From assembly GCF_005930355.1 (NCBI RefSeq), contig NZ_VDBO01000001.1:841339-905338 (forward strand): a stretch of 64,000 nucleotides of DNA. Direction: 5' to 3'. The notes beneath the pieces were generated by a model. That model was not told the DNA's origin, did not search any database, and saw nothing but the letters and a program-made list of their open reading frames with translations. Shown here one piece after another: positions 33,154 through 43,153 of the stretch. Source of the DNA: Paenibacillus sinopodophylli (GTDB lineage Bacteria; Bacillota; Bacilli; Paenibacillales; Paenibacillaceae). The number at the start of each line of letters is the position of its first letter. The first letter of the stretch is position 1. The position numbers were made by a program, and so were the translations under genes.

Positions 33154-34098
33154 TTACTCGGTTACGCCAATCGACTCTTCGAAACGTTGGCATAGCTCTT
33201 GAATATCACCCAGTCTAACAAGCTGACTGATCCAATGAGCTGGAATCGTATCCTCGCCATATATAAGCCCGGCAAGTCCGCCGGTCACTGCACCTGTCGT
33301 ATCCGTATCCTCGCCCAAATTGACGGCGCGCAGTACAGCCTCGCTATAGCTGCTTGTCGTGAGCAAACACCATAAACTCGCTTCAAGCGTATCGACAACA
33401 TAGCCGGATGATGCGATCTCTTCTTCCGGCACTTCAGCTAGATTGCCTTTCAGTACACGTTTAAATGGATTCAGATTATGCTCTTTCTCGTCTTTGTACA
33501 GCTCCAAAACGGTTTCGCGCATTTTAATCAAACTATCCTCTAGAGGTAACCCGTCAATGAGATGTATAGCCAGCTCAACGTAAATGACACAAGCTATTTT
33601 AGATATGGGGTGTCCATGCGTAATGGAAGAAACCTTAGAGACGAGCTCCATCCGCTCGGAAGCCGCTCTACTTCTCAACCAATATGCCAGCGGCAATATG
33701 CGCATTAAAGATCCATTGCCATTGCTTTGCAAGCTTGTCCCACCTGCCAGATCCGGACGAATCATCATATCCTTATATCTTTCTATCGCAAACGCAGTAG
33801 CATTACCGATATCAAAGACGACACCATGCGGGGTCCATACACTTTTCTCCATCCAATTCACGAATCGCTCAGCAATGTCATACAGATCAAGCTCTGGGAA
33901 TTCGACAGCGCTCTCCATCAGGCAAAACACCAATGAGCTGTCGTCAGACCAAGTGCCGGCAGGCTGAGAATGCGTGCCGTAGCCTATCATATCTGTTAAA
34001 GGTTTATTTCGCAGCGTTTGACGCATAAGAAACTCTACAGGCACGCCCAGCGCGTCGCCTACACACAATCCGATTATACCATCGTGAACTTTTGACAT
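33154..34098 (-). CDS. ADP-ribosylglycohydrolase family protein
   Basis: A 314-residue DraG-like hydrolase: DGIIGLCVGDALGVPVEF at the start, metal-binding TWSDDSSLVFCLMES near residue 55, NGNGSLMRILPLA and the C-terminal GEDTDTTGAVTGGLAGLIYG with its Asp ligands. It removes ADP-ribose from proteins or small molecules using magnesium. AGGGG lies 9 bases before the ATG. The gene after it encodes an unknown helical protein, possibly a partner. Confidence 0.9.
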   Translation of the reverse strand: MSKVHDGIIGLCVGDALGVPVEFLMRQTLRNKPLTDMIGYGTHSQPAGTWSDDSSLVFCLMESAVEFPELDLYDIAERFVNWMEKSVWTPHGVVFDIGNATAFAIERYKDMMIRPDLAGGTSLQSNGNGSLMRILPLAYWLRSRAASERMELVSKVSSITHGHPISKIACVIYVELAIHLIDGLPLEDSLIKMRETVLELYKDEKEHNLNPFKRVLKGNLAEVPEEEIASSGYVVDTLEASLWCLLTTSSYSEAVLRAVNLGEDTDTTGAVTGGLAGLIYGEDTIPAHWISQLVRLGDIQELCQRFEESIGVTE

Positions 34099-34194
34099 CT
34101 TAAACAACCCCTATTTTCCCATAGTAGATTTTTCATTGCTATTAGTATAACAACAATAATGTCATTTTGAAAGTATAAGATTCGATGGCGAAAA

Positions 34195-34232
34195 AAACAG
34201 CAGCACCTCCACAACTGGATGCGCTGCTGTTT
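34195..34232 (-). terminator. Terminator of the purine locus
   Basis: AAACAGCAGC and GCTGCTGTTT form a 10-bp stem, followed by T residues on the minus strand. It lies 18 bases after the adenosine deaminase stop, the last gene of the locus. Confidence 0.85.
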
Positions 34233-34249
34233 CTTCCTTTTTCAGGCTG

Positions 34250-35311
34250 CTACACTTGTAAACCAAAGCTTCTAAGCTCCGTTTCAAAGCTCGTCATTAA
34301 CTTCGCTTTTTCCTGCTCCTCCAAGAATGCCGCCTTCACACCATTCATAATCAGCGTACCTACATCATTTATCGAAATGCCACAGTGTGCAACAAGCAGC
34401 TCATATTCTTTCTCGATTGTCGTATCCGATACCGTCATATTGTCGGTATTGACCGTCACGACGATGCCTTGCTCCAAATACTGTCGCAGTGGATATTGTG
34501 CCCAACCCGCTACAGCTTTGGTCTGCATATTGCTAAGCGGACACATCTCGAGTGGAATCTGGCGCTCCTTAATAAGTGATACGACCTCAGGGTCCTCAAG
34601 CATGCGGACACCATGCCCGATCCGTACAGCACCTAATTTTGCAACGGCCACCTTTACATTCTCAGCTCCGCCCGCTTCGCCCGCATGAATCGTTATAGGC
34701 AAACCAAGCTTCCTCGCATCAGCGAATAGCTTTAGAAACAGCTCGGCAGGAAATGAAGCTTCATCTCCGGCCAAGTCGACGGCAACGACACCTTTCTTAT
34801 AGAACCTCGCCGCTTCCTGTACGACTTCCTTGTTGAGCTCATAAGATTGGTTTCTCATACAAATAATGATTGCTCTGGCTGTCGTTCCGAATTGCCGCTC
34901 TCCGCGGTTCAAACCTTTAATCACAAATTCAATGACCTCATAGATTGACAAACCCTTCTGGCGATGCAGTTGAGGCGCAAATCGAACCTCTATATATTTC
35001 ACTCGCTGCTTGGCTGCCTGTTCGACTACTTCATAGGCAACACGTTCCAGCGCCGCAGCAGTTTGCAAATATGGCAATACGAAGCTGAATTTACTTAGAT
35101 ACTCTTTCAAGCTCTGGCAATCCTCGCTTACTTGCATATGGGACAACAATTCAATATCTGAGTTGATGTTTAATGGATTCCCTTGCTCCTTCGCTAACTG
35201 CAGCAGCGTTTCTGGCTTTACACTTCCGTCTAAATGCACATGCAAATCGACCTTTGGCAGCTGGGACAATAACGTCCCCACAGCTGTCGTTTGTTCATTG
35301 ATTAACGTCAT
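34250..35311 (-). CDS. add: Adenosine deaminase
   Basis: A 353-residue TIM-barrel deaminase with HVHLDGS near residue 25, TIHAGEAGG near 210, IGHGVRM near 235 and VTVNTDNMTVSD near 290, all of which supply zinc or catalytic residues. It converts adenosine to inosine. The start is the ATG at 35311 with GAGGGGA 8 bases upstream. It is the last gene of the purine locus, supplying inosine for conversion to hypoxanthine. Confidence 0.92.
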   Translation of the reverse strand: MTLINEQTTAVGTLLSQLPKVDLHVHLDGSVKPETLLQLAKEQGNPLNINSDIELLSHMQVSEDCQSLKEYLSKFSFVLPYLQTAAALERVAYEVVEQAAKQRVKYIEVRFAPQLHRQKGLSIYEVIEFVIKGLNRGERQFGTTARAIIICMRNQSYELNKEVVQEAARFYKKGVVAVDLAGDEASFPAELFLKLFADARKLGLPITIHAGEAGGAENVKVAVAKLGAVRIGHGVRMLEDPEVVSLIKERQIPLEMCPLSNMQTKAVAGWAQYPLRQYLEQGIVVTVNTDNMTVSDTTIEKEYELLVAHCGISINDVGTLIMNGVKAAFLEEQEKAKLMTSFETELRSFGLQV

Positions 35312-35377
35312 TGCCAAGTCCCCTCTCGGTATATTCATACACATCCGATATCGATCGTATACATCATGTCCTTAAAG

Positions 35378-35764
35378 CTAGCTCCCGCGGTACGTACTGT
35401 AGCCTCCAGGAGCCACTAGTAAGGGGATATGGTAGTGTGTATGGACATTTTGAATACGGAATCGAATCGGAATATGATCAAACAAGTAATCTTGAATCGT
35501 GGACAATTGCGCTGTCCTCCTGAAGTAATCGCCTGCTGCGAATAGAAGCTCATACATACCTTCCTTCACGGCGTCTCCTTCTAAAAGCGGCTGATCAACA
35601 CGTCCATCAGCGTTAGTCTGATAACATCCGATTAATTCAGGCAGTTCCTTATTATTGGTATCGCCGCTCGTCCCCAGCCCTAAATACCAGAGCTCGATCG
35701 CGATCCCGACCACAGGCTTCCCGCATGCGAGGTCTAGAACATGCGTCGTAATTCGTCCACTCAT
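35378..35764 (-). CDS. uraH: 5-Hydroxyisourate hydrolase
   Basis: A 128-residue transthyretin-related enzyme. THVLDLACGKPV at the N-terminus and the hallmark C-terminal YRGS are both present, with HIPLLVAPGGYSTYRGS as the end block. It hydrolyses 5-hydroxyisourate, the product of uricase, to OHCU. It starts 2 bases after the uricase stop and is co-transcribed. B. subtilis names this gene pucM. Confidence 0.93.
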   Translation of the reverse strand: MSGRITTHVLDLACGKPVVGIAIELWYLGLGTSGDTNNKELPELIGCYQTNADGRVDQPLLEGDAVKEGMYELLFAAGDYFRRTAQLSTIQDYLFDHIPIRFRIQNVHTHYHIPLLVAPGGYSTYRGS

Positions 35765-35766
35765 GC

Positions 35767-36720
35767 CTATTCGCTCCCATCCTCCAGATCAGCTCTCGTA
35801 AGCGTAAATCCTTGGAATCCGTAAGGAGGTCGAGGCTCCGTATATACGCCGGCAGACGTAGGACTCTCGGGCTCAACAATCGTCTCCCAGGTGCGATTGT
35901 TGGATTCGAATCGCACCTCAGCAAGCTGCGGGAATTTCGTTAATATGGTTTTACCAATTCGATAGATTAAATATTGAATGGACGGTGATTGATCAGCATG
36001 GAATTGCGTATGAGCAAGATCGTGGATGTGCTCGGAAGAAACGTAATTGCCACGCGTACTGTCGAACGCATCCTCAGCATCTAAGTACTTCCAATAAATA
36101 GTTAGGAAAATAAACAACGGGCGGTCAAAGCTTTCTGGCAATGTCGTATATTCGTCACGTACAAAGCCATAGAAGGAGCTTCCACTAACTTTAATGAGCT
36201 GAATTCGTGACAAGGCACTTTCTTGCTCGATCAATACGCCTGCTTCGCCTTCACGCGTCCATTTCAACGATGCGCTCGCATGCTCGTTATGGGATCGCCG
36301 AAACACTAGGCTGCTGTCGCTCCATCCACCATCATCAGCAACAGTAACCGCATGGAATGGCAATCGATCCGCTTGAATCTCGATTGCATCGATATGCGGA
36401 TAACGTTCCAAGAAGCGTTGACTAATGAATGCAAGCAGTCCCTCTGTCGTACTGCCTGCGAATTGTGCCGTTTGGCGCAAAATGAAGTTTTTCATCGAAT
36501 CGGTAGCGACAACCTGCGTATTGTCACCTTCCGTGAATGAGGTGAGCAGCACCTCGCTGCTGACCGAGAACGTGATGTTATGAGCAAATATCACATTGCT
36601 GTCACCTGTATATGGGGAGTCAGGAATAGCATGAACCGAAAGCGGGGCTGCATAGGTGCGATAACTAAGCACATCCCCTTTTCCATAATAGAGCGTGCGT
36701 CCGTTGCGTAATTTTAGCAT
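35767..36720 (-). CDS. pucL: Urate oxidase (uricase)
   Basis: This 317-residue protein corresponds to the C-terminal uricase half of B. subtilis PucL: YGKGDVLSYRTY at the start, VVATDSMKNFILRQ (catalytic Thr-Asp block), FVRDEYTTLPESFDRPLFIFLTIYWKY and FPQLAEVRFESNNRTWE. It oxidises urate to 5-hydroxyisourate without a cofactor. The OHCU decarboxylase that is fused to it in B. subtilis is a separate gene here, 17 bases upstream. GAGGA precedes the ATG. Confidence 0.93.
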   Translation of the reverse strand: MLKLRNGRTLYYGKGDVLSYRTYAAPLSVHAIPDSPYTGDSNVIFAHNITFSVSSEVLLTSFTEGDNTQVVATDSMKNFILRQTAQFAGSTTEGLLAFISQRFLERYPHIDAIEIQADRLPFHAVTVADDGGWSDSSLVFRRSHNEHASASLKWTREGEAGVLIEQESALSRIQLIKVSGSSFYGFVRDEYTTLPESFDRPLFIFLTIYWKYLDAEDAFDSTRGNYVSSEHIHDLAHTQFHADQSPSIQYLIYRIGKTILTKFPQLAEVRFESNNRTWETIVEPESPTSAGVYTEPRPPYGFQGFTLTRADLEDGSE

Positions 36721-36737
36721 AAATGTCCGTCCTCTCT

Positions 36738-37235
36738 CTACTCGATGATAAGATCTCTTAATCGAAATCCAGCTATTTTCCCTATCTCAAGTAATGCCTG
36801 CTCCCTTTCTTCGCTGCTTGAATGCCATATTCTCCCTTCCATAGCCTCGATGATTTGCTCCTTGTTCTTACCCTTTACGGCTAGAATGAACGGATAACCG
36901 AAGGTTTTTATATACGTTTGGTTTAGCCCATAAATATGCTCGTATTCGCTTGGTGAGAGTTCATTCAGTCCCGCAGCCTGCTGCTCCTTAGCAGAATTCT
37001 CCGCTACAGCAAGCCTCGTACCCAGATCTGGATGGGCGCGGAATAGATCAATAATCGTCTCCCTGCTGGACTCTCGAACGATATGCATCATAGCAGTCTG
37101 CAGCTCGTCTATGGATGCGAAAGGCTTTGCTCCATAAGCGGAAGCCGCAACCCAAGGCGAATGCTCAAATATGGCGCCTAGCCGCTCTACGAATAGCTCT
37201 CGACTGCTTTCATTTAATTGTTCTAGCGAGATCAT
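36738..37235 (-). CDS. uraD: 2-Oxo-4-hydroxy-4-carboxy-5-ureidoimidazoline (OHCU) decarboxylase
   Basis: A 165-residue all-helical enzyme: FEHSPWVAASAYGAKPF with its catalytic His, FRAHPDLGTRLA, NELSPSEYEHIYGLNQTYIKTFGYPFILAVKG. It gives S-allantoin as final product. In B. subtilis it is the N-terminal half of PucL; here it is free-standing. Confidence 0.93.
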   Translation of the reverse strand: MISLEQLNESSRELFVERLGAIFEHSPWVAASAYGAKPFASIDELQTAMMHIVRESSRETIIDLFRAHPDLGTRLAVAENSAKEQQAAGLNELSPSEYEHIYGLNQTYIKTFGYPFILAVKGKNKEQIIEAMEGRIWHSSSEEREQALLEIGKIAGFRLRDLIIE

Positions 37236-37314
37236 GATAGCCCATACCTCTCAAGTATTGCTGTTATCGCTAATTCAACATCAGGAAACGAGCCAATGTG
37301 TGAACGAACCTTGC

Positions 37315-37815
37315 TCATCTATTTGACCCCCTCATTTTAATCGCACTCTTTACCGCTCTCCATATTCCTCCATACCCCGTACATCGGCATATGTTTCCTG
37401 ATAATGCTTCTGCAATTTCATCATCAGAAGGCTCAGGATTGCTTTCGAGCAGCGCCTTAACTGAAACGATCATTCCCGGCGTACAATACCCGCATTGGAA
37501 ACCGCCTTCCTCTAGAAACGCCTGCTGGATCGGGTCTATGCCGTTTTTGGCGATGCCCTCGATTGTGGTAATGCTTTTGCCAGCGCATTGATAAGCCATT
37601 GTCAAGCATGCGTTTACGGCTATGCCATCCATAAGCACCATGCACGCTCCACACCGACCGATATCGCAAGAACGTTTCGTACCGGTGAGCTCCAGCTCAT
37701 CTCTAATGAGGTTTAGCATTCTAGTTGCTGCAGTCGTTTCAAGTGTTTGCTCTTCACCGTTAATGAAGCAGTGGAGAGCAAACGACGTTGACGATTGCCC
37801 TTCATGATCGCTCAT
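37315..37815 (-). CDS. pucE: Xanthine dehydrogenase, 2Fe-2S subunit
   Basis: A 166-residue protein with two iron-sulfur clusters: plant-type CDIGRCGAC...NACL and the C-terminal CGYCTPGM...CRCTGY. It passes electrons from the molybdenum subunit to the FAD subunit. The start at 37815 has GGGGAG 8 bases before; a GTG three codons earlier is less likely. It follows the molybdenum subunit gene by 5 bases. Confidence 0.93.
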   Translation of the reverse strand: MSDHEGQSSTSFALHCFINGEEQTLETTAATRMLNLIRDELELTGTKRSCDIGRCGACMVLMDGIAVNACLTMAYQCAGKSITTIEGIAKNGIDPIQQAFLEEGGFQCGYCTPGMIVSVKALLESNPEPSDDEIAEALSGNICRCTGYGGIWRAVKSAIKMRGSNR

Positions 37816-37820
37816 AACCC

Positions 37821-40100
37821 TCACTCCCCTGTTAGAAAAAATGGCTTTTCCTGCAAAAATGCCGGATCAATCGGCAGCTTCGTTACCCATTTGCCGCTTG
37901 CCTGCCTTACAGCTGCCGCGATGGCGGGGGCGAGTGTGACAGAACCTACCTCTCCGATGCCCCGCGGGCCGTAATCATCACTAGCCGGCAAATGCTCAAT
38001 CGGCTCTACCTCAACGATTCCTTGCTGATCAACAATCGTCGGCACCAGATACGTATCCAGATTCCGGGTCATATAGTGTCCTTTGTCCATAACCGCATCC
38101 TCGAGCAGCGTAAAACCTAACGCCATACTGCTTCCGCCTTCTATTTGCCCCAAATAACCTTGCGGATTAATAACGGGACCCGCCGCAACTGCATGCTGCT
38201 GCTCAACCACTTTGACCCTGCCTGTTAACGAATTAAGCTCCACTTTCACTACAACGGCTGAATAGGTGTACATGAAATGTGCGCCGACCCGCTTCGTATC
38301 AGACACGGGGAACGAAAAAGATGTTTCACTGCGTATCGGCACATCCGTCTGTTTGGCTAGGTCTTCATAGGTGAGAAGTAATTGAGCCTCCGTAATTAAG
38401 CTGATTCCACCTTCCCATATCCGAAGCTCACCTGGATGGCAACGTAGAATGGTACTCGCTTGCTTGAGCAGCTGATCTGTGAATGGTTTTCTCATTCTTT
38501 GCAGCGACTTCCACATCATAGCTGTTGCCCTAGAAGCAGTAGTCGAACCACTATCCGGCACAACATCGGTATCGCCGATAACCATGCGAATGTCTGATGC
38601 TCCGAATCCGAATTGCTCCACCAGCATTTGTTCGAGTGCAGCAAGAAGACCTTGGCCAAATTCCTCATAGCCGAATACCGCTTCGATCTTCCCATCTGCA
38701 GCGAGCTCAAGTCTCCCGCCAGCTGGATCAGGTATACCAACGCCGAGTCCTGCCCCGTGCATGGTCAACGCTGCGCCTATTCCTGTTTTAATCCATGGCT
38801 CCGAATGCTTAGGTGCACTTCTGTCCTTCATTCTCACCTGCTCCTGCCATAATCGACTATTCTCAATCGCTGACCATACCAGCTCTGCACCTTCCGTCAT
38901 TGCGATAGGCTGGTCGAATGGACCCAAATCATCACTCTGGCGCATATTCAGCTTGCGAAATGCCCATGGGGATAATCCAAGCTGCTCGGCTAAGCGATCC
39001 ATCTGTCCTTCAAGAGCAAAGATCGCTTGATTACCCCCGAAACCGCGGAACTCACCAGACATTCCGTTATTCGTAAACACCGAAATTCCTTCCACGTCTA
39101 GATGCTCGTATTTATAAGGACCAATCACATGCTCCGTTGCGAAATTAAGCACTTCCGCCCCAAGAGTGGAGTAGGGTCCAGTATCTGCAAGAATGCTGAC
39201 TCGATGAGCGATCAATTGACCGGCTTCATCCACTCCAGTCTTCATAGAAATTCTCATCGGATGCCGTTTTAGGCCTGCTCGAACCGATTCCTGACGGGAA
39301 TTGTGCATCTTAATCGCCCTGCCCGTCTTTGTAGCTAACAAAGCGCCATATGGCTGTACGTTCAGCTCATCTTTCCCCCCGAAAGATCCGCCAATCGGAC
39401 TCGATATAATTCGTATGTGATCCTGGGGCACCGATAATATGCGCGCTAGCTGCATGCGATCCATGAAGCCATGCTGTGTTGGCGAATAAACCGTTAATCG
39501 CCCATCCGCTTCTGGTACGAACAACCCGCCTTCCGTTTCCATATAAGTGTGCATCTGGCGAGGTGTATAATAGATTTCTTCTGCGATATAAGCACATTGC
39601 TTGAATGCCTCATCGACATTCCCCCTTGTGAATGTGGTACGGTGCATCGCATTTCCTTTCGGATGAAGCAGCGGTGCATCTGCGTGCAGCGCCCGTTCGG
39701 GATCGTCCAGCACTCCGAGGACCTCATATTCTACTTCAATGAGCTCTAGTGCTTGCTGAGCAATCACAATAGATTCGGCCGCAACTGTCGCAAGCGCATC
39801 ACCCACATAACGCACCCTATCCTCGCATAGTACGGGCTGATCCGGGTGAGCAATGCCGAAGGCGTTCAAACCAGGTACATCTCTGTACGTCAGCACCGCA
39901 TGAACGCCTGGCAATTTCTCCGCTTTATCGGTCTGAATAGAGATCACAGACGCATGTGGATATTCACTGCGCAGAACAAGTCCATACAGCATCGATCCGG
40001 CCGTCATATCTGTTAGGTACGTTAAGCTGCCTGTTACTTTCCCAATGCCATCAGGACGTATTCGCCAGCGCCCTCCGCTATTCACGCGATTTAAGAGCAT
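37821..40100 (-). CDS. pucD: Xanthine dehydrogenase, molybdopterin-binding subunit
   Basis: A 759-residue catalytic subunit of the xanthine oxidase family: ISSPIGGSFGGKDELNVQPYGALLA, EFRGFGGNQAIFALE, ASRATAMMWKSLQRM, and the active-site glutamate in RGIGEVGSVTLAPAIAAAV. It hydroxylates hypoxanthine to xanthine and xanthine to urate. GGGAGGTGGAGG lies before the ATG. The three subunits are encoded in the order FAD, Mo, Fe-S. Confidence 0.93.
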   Translation of the reverse strand: MLLNRVNSGGRWRIRPDGIGKVTGSLTYLTDMTAGSMLYGLVLRSEYPHASVISIQTDKAEKLPGVHAVLTYRDVPGLNAFGIAHPDQPVLCEDRVRYVGDALATVAAESIVIAQQALELIEVEYEVLGVLDDPERALHADAPLLHPKGNAMHRTTFTRGNVDEAFKQCAYIAEEIYYTPRQMHTYMETEGGLFVPEADGRLTVYSPTQHGFMDRMQLARILSVPQDHIRIISSPIGGSFGGKDELNVQPYGALLATKTGRAIKMHNSRQESVRAGLKRHPMRISMKTGVDEAGQLIAHRVSILADTGPYSTLGAEVLNFATEHVIGPYKYEHLDVEGISVFTNNGMSGEFRGFGGNQAIFALEGQMDRLAEQLGLSPWAFRKLNMRQSDDLGPFDQPIAMTEGAELVWSAIENSRLWQEQVRMKDRSAPKHSEPWIKTGIGAALTMHGAGLGVGIPDPAGGRLELAADGKIEAVFGYEEFGQGLLAALEQMLVEQFGFGASDIRMVIGDTDVVPDSGSTTASRATAMMWKSLQRMRKPFTDQLLKQASTILRCHPGELRIWEGGISLITEAQLLLTYEDLAKQTDVPIRSETSFSFPVSDTKRVGAHFMYTYSAVVVKVELNSLTGRVKVVEQQHAVAAGPVINPQGYLGQIEGGSSMALGFTLLEDAVMDKGHYMTRNLDTYLVPTIVDQQGIVEVEPIEHLPASDDYGPRGIGEVGSVTLAPAIAAAVRQASGKWVTKLPIDPAFLQEKPFFLTGE

Positions 40101-40124
40101 AAGCCTCCACCTCCCGTATGCCGA

Positions 40125-41054
40125 TTATGCTTCCGCTGCGATTTTCCATAACTCTGCAGCTATTACATTCGCCGCCGTTGTCTGTCTGTAGGCTGAAGAG
40201 GCGAATATATCCTCGCGGGGTTCGTATAACTGAACCACTCGGCCGTACGCATGCCTAATCGTCTGAGTGTCAACCGTCTCCCCAATCAGCTCCCTTTCAA
40301 GTTGCTCCAGCCTGATCGGAATCATCTGTCCGCCGCCCAGCGCGATTCGAATGTCTTTCACAATCCGAGCCTCTGTCAAGATGCCCGAAATGGATACCGT
40401 CACAACAGACGGCGTAAAGGCTTCCCGTCGACCCACTTTATGGTAAGCGTAAAAACGCTTTGTTTTCGAGTGAACAAGTTCCTCATGACCCGGTTCCAAA
40501 CCATCCGCTTCCTCCCTCTGCTGAAAGGGGAGCTGTACGCGAAGCAGTAGCCGTTCTGGATGCAGGTTTCGAGCAATTTGCAGCCAGTCCTTCAACAAGA
40601 TCAACTGCTCTTCTATACCGTTAAACCATACTACTTCAGCATCATAACCAAGCAGCGCCGGCAGCGAATCTCCGATACTGGAGGCGATATTCCCTCCTAA
40701 CGTCGCCAATTGGCGTATGGATGGTGCTGCTGTAAGTCGCAAGGCTTCGGTAAGCATTGGGAAATAGCGCTGGATCATTGTATTCATACGACATGCTTGC
40801 AATTTTACTTGACCGCCGATAATGAGACCTGATTCGCCTACTCTAATTTCACTCAATCCGCGTATGCTGCTCAAATTAATAAAATGCTTGGGCATAGCGG
40901 CAATACCTGCTTCCCATTGCGTGCGAAGAAGCGTCCCTCCGGATACATAAATGCTGTCTGTCCCTAAGCTTTGCTTCAAATGCCACGCCTCTGCCGCCGT
41001 TTGAGGATGCCACACCTGAGGAGACGCTATGGTCTCCTGTACGTTCATTCCCAT
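40125..41054 (-). CDS. pucC: Xanthine dehydrogenase, FAD-binding subunit
   Basis: A 309-residue FAD subunit of the CoxM type: VSGGTLLRTQWEAGIAAMPKHFINLSSIRGLSEI, TLGGNIASSIGDSLPALLGYDAEV (FAD-binding) and the C-terminal QTTAANVIAAELWKIA. It receives electrons from the iron-sulfur subunit. The start at 41054 has AGGAG 4 bases before it; a second ATG two codons on is better spaced. Confidence 0.91.
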   Translation of the reverse strand: MGMNVQETIASPQVWHPQTAAEAWHLKQSLGTDSIYVSGGTLLRTQWEAGIAAMPKHFINLSSIRGLSEIRVGESGLIIGGQVKLQACRMNTMIQRYFPMLTEALRLTAAPSIRQLATLGGNIASSIGDSLPALLGYDAEVVWFNGIEEQLILLKDWLQIARNLHPERLLLRVQLPFQQREEADGLEPGHEELVHSKTKRFYAYHKVGRREAFTPSVVTVSISGILTEARIVKDIRIALGGGQMIPIRLEQLERELIGETVDTQTIRHAYGRVVQLYEPREDIFASSAYRQTTAANVIAAELWKIAAEA

Positions 41055-41075
41055 CGTGCTCCTCCCCCTCATGTG

Positions 41076-42005
41076 TTAGAATCTTTGCTCCCGAATATAG
41101 GGAATGCCGAGCGCTTCCGGTGAACCAGAAGGCTTATTGCGATTGCGCCAGCCGAGAAACATGAGTACGAGTATTGTGACGATATAAGGGATCATTTTCA
41201 AAAAATAAGAAGGAATCTCGCTCCCGATCAATTGAATGCGGAAGCCGAGCATATCCAATGCTCCGAAGAAATACGCACAGAAGAGCGCACGTATCGGATT
41301 CCATCTTGCGAAGATGATTAAAGCAACAGCAATCCAGCCTCTCCCTGTCGTCATCCCCTCGGTCCAGGTTGGCGAATAGACGAGAAGCAAATCCGCACCA
41401 GCAATCCCAATTAAGATTGAGCCTGCGACGATGTAGCCATATCTAAACGCTTGAACTCGAATACCCATGACATCCGCAGTTGCAGGGCTGTCGCCCATCG
41501 CACGCAGATGCAACCCCCATGAAGTTTTGTGGATAAACAAATGAAGTGCGATTACTAAAACGAAGCTGAACCACGTCAGGACATCCAAATGAGCAAATAT
41601 ACGGCCAACAAATGGGACAGCTTCAAGCCAAGGCATATCGAGCTTAGGGACAGCTCTTGGTACAGGAAGGCCGCTGACTGGCTTGCCCAGATAAGCACTT
41701 AGCCCCGCACCGAACAAAGTCATAGCCAAGCCGCATACAATCTGGTTTGCTCGAAGCGATACGCTTAGGAAGGCATGAATGCAGCCTAGCAGTATACTGA
41801 TTCCGCAGACAGCGAGTAAAGCAACGGTTAAGCTGCCTGTCTGCACGAAAGTAAGACATGCCGTAACGGCTCCCATTAGCATTAAACCCTCTGCGCCAAG
41901 CTGGATAATCCCTGAGCGTTCGATGAGAATGCCGCCAAGCGTTGCGAACAATAGCGGCGTACCGGAGGAAATAGCGGCAAGCAGCATTTGATACACGATT
42001 TCCAT
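41076..42005 (-). CDS. BMP-type purine nucleoside ABC transporter permease 2
   Basis: A 309-residue permease of the branched-chain amino acid/nucleoside type with 8-10 helices: GGILIERSGIIQLGAEGLMLMGAV, the conserved EGMTTGRGWIAVALIIFARWNP coupling region, and MIPYIVTILVLMFLGWRNR. It resembles NupQ of B. subtilis (guanosine uptake) and forms a heterodimer with the protein encoded just upstream. Transport of purines or purine nucleosides follows from the operon. Confidence 0.88.
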   Translation of the reverse strand: MEIVYQMLLAAISSGTPLLFATLGGILIERSGIIQLGAEGLMLMGAVTACLTFVQTGSLTVALLAVCGISILLGCIHAFLSVSLRANQIVCGLAMTLFGAGLSAYLGKPVSGLPVPRAVPKLDMPWLEAVPFVGRIFAHLDVLTWFSFVLVIALHLFIHKTSWGLHLRAMGDSPATADVMGIRVQAFRYGYIVAGSILIGIAGADLLLVYSPTWTEGMTTGRGWIAVALIIFARWNPIRALFCAYFFGALDMLGFRIQLIGSEIPSYFLKMIPYIVTILVLMFLGWRNRNKPSGSPEALGIPYIREQRF

Positions 42006-42022
42006 CGTTCAGACGCCCCTTT

Positions 42023-43153
42023 TCACCGGATTTTACGAAGTCGAAATTTACTTAACGTTCCGCCTGCGATCAAGAAAAACAAAATAGCCCCTTGGAGCAT
42101 TTCTGATATGGAGGACGGCAAACCGATCGTTTGTACACTAAAACCGCCTACGATTAATCCGCCGAACAAGAAGGAAGATACGATGAGTCCGACCGGATGT
42201 AATTTCGCGAGCCACGCCACGATGATAGCCGTATAACCATATCCAGGGGATATGCCATACATAAGCCGATGGGTTACACCCGATACCTCTGCCATACCTG
42301 CAAGTCCCGCCAAGCCACCGCTGATCAGCATAACCAGTAGAATATGTCGGCTGATTCGAATCCCTGCCTGCTTGGCTGCTTCTGGACTCGCTCCAATAAG
42401 CCGAAGCTCATAGCCCGCTCGCGTGTATTTAATGAAGAAACCATATAACACGATTGCGATTAAGCCGAAGATCAGTCCGAGATGCAATCTCGTATCGCCT
42501 AGGACAGGCAGCGACTGAGAAGCCGTGAACACTTTAGTTCCAGGGAAATTCATCCCCTCCGGGTCTTTCCACGGACCGAACACGAAGTAATCCAACGCGA
42601 GCAGCGCAACGTAATTGAGCATAAGCGAGGTGACCAGCTCATTCACTTGGAAATAGGTTCGGGGTATGGCAGTTAGCAATCCCCATATGCCGCCCGCAGC
42701 GATACTGAACACAATCATAGTTGGAATGATGAGCATCCCAGGCATGTTCGGAAAATAAATCGTTACCGCAGTCGCAGCCATTGCACCTGCGGCGAATTGT
42801 CCTTCCGCACCGATATTCCACACGGATATGCGATAAGCAATTGCAACCCCAAGTCCACACAGCAGCAGGGGTATCGTCTTGACGAGCGTTTCGGTCAAGC
42901 CGTAGGCCGTCCCGAATGCTCCTGTAAACATCTTCTTGTATACCGGGAATGGATTCATTCCGTTTGCTGCGATGAATATTCCACATACGAGAAGGGCTAG
43001 CAGAACGGAAACAAACGGCAGCCACCAAGTAGCGCCATTTTTGGCAGTGTCGATTTCGATCCGATAAGATTGCCACTTCCACTTGCGTTGCCCCCGCAGG
43101 GGCGGGATTGAGATTACACCATCTTTCTGAGTCACCGGCTCGTGTTCACTCAT
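42023..43153 (-). CDS. BMP-type purine nucleoside ABC transporter permease 1
   Basis: A 376-residue permease with an N-terminal cytoplasmic segment of about 45 residues and some ten helices: RISVWNIGAEGQFAAGAMAATAV, PRTYFQVNELVTSLMLNYVALLALDYFVFGPW and GYTAIIVAWLAKLHPVGLIVSSFLFGGL. It resembles NupP. It overlaps the ATPase gene by 4 bases. Confidence 0.88.
   Translation of the reverse strand: MSEHEPVTQKDGVISIPPLRGQRKWKWQSYRIEIDTAKNGATWWLPFVSVLLALLVCGIFIAANGMNPFPVYKKMFTGAFGTAYGLTETLVKTIPLLLCGLGVAIAYRISVWNIGAEGQFAAGAMAATAVTIYFPNMPGMLIIPTMIVFSIAAGGIWGLLTAIPRTYFQVNELVTSLMLNYVALLALDYFVFGPWKDPEGMNFPGTKVFTASQSLPVLGDTRLHLGLIFGLIAIVLYGFFIKYTRAGYELRLIGASPEAAKQAGIRISRHILLVMLISGGLAGLAGMAEVSGVTHRLMYGISPGYGYTAIIVAWLAKLHPVGLIVSSFLFGGLIVGGFSVQTIGLPSSISEMLQGAILFFLIAGGTLSKFRLRKIR

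Noticed and set aside
38479..39030. Open frames antisense to the xanthine dehydrogenase molybdenum subunit
   Set aside because: They mirror a conserved gene and show Ser/Arg-rich translations typical of shadows.
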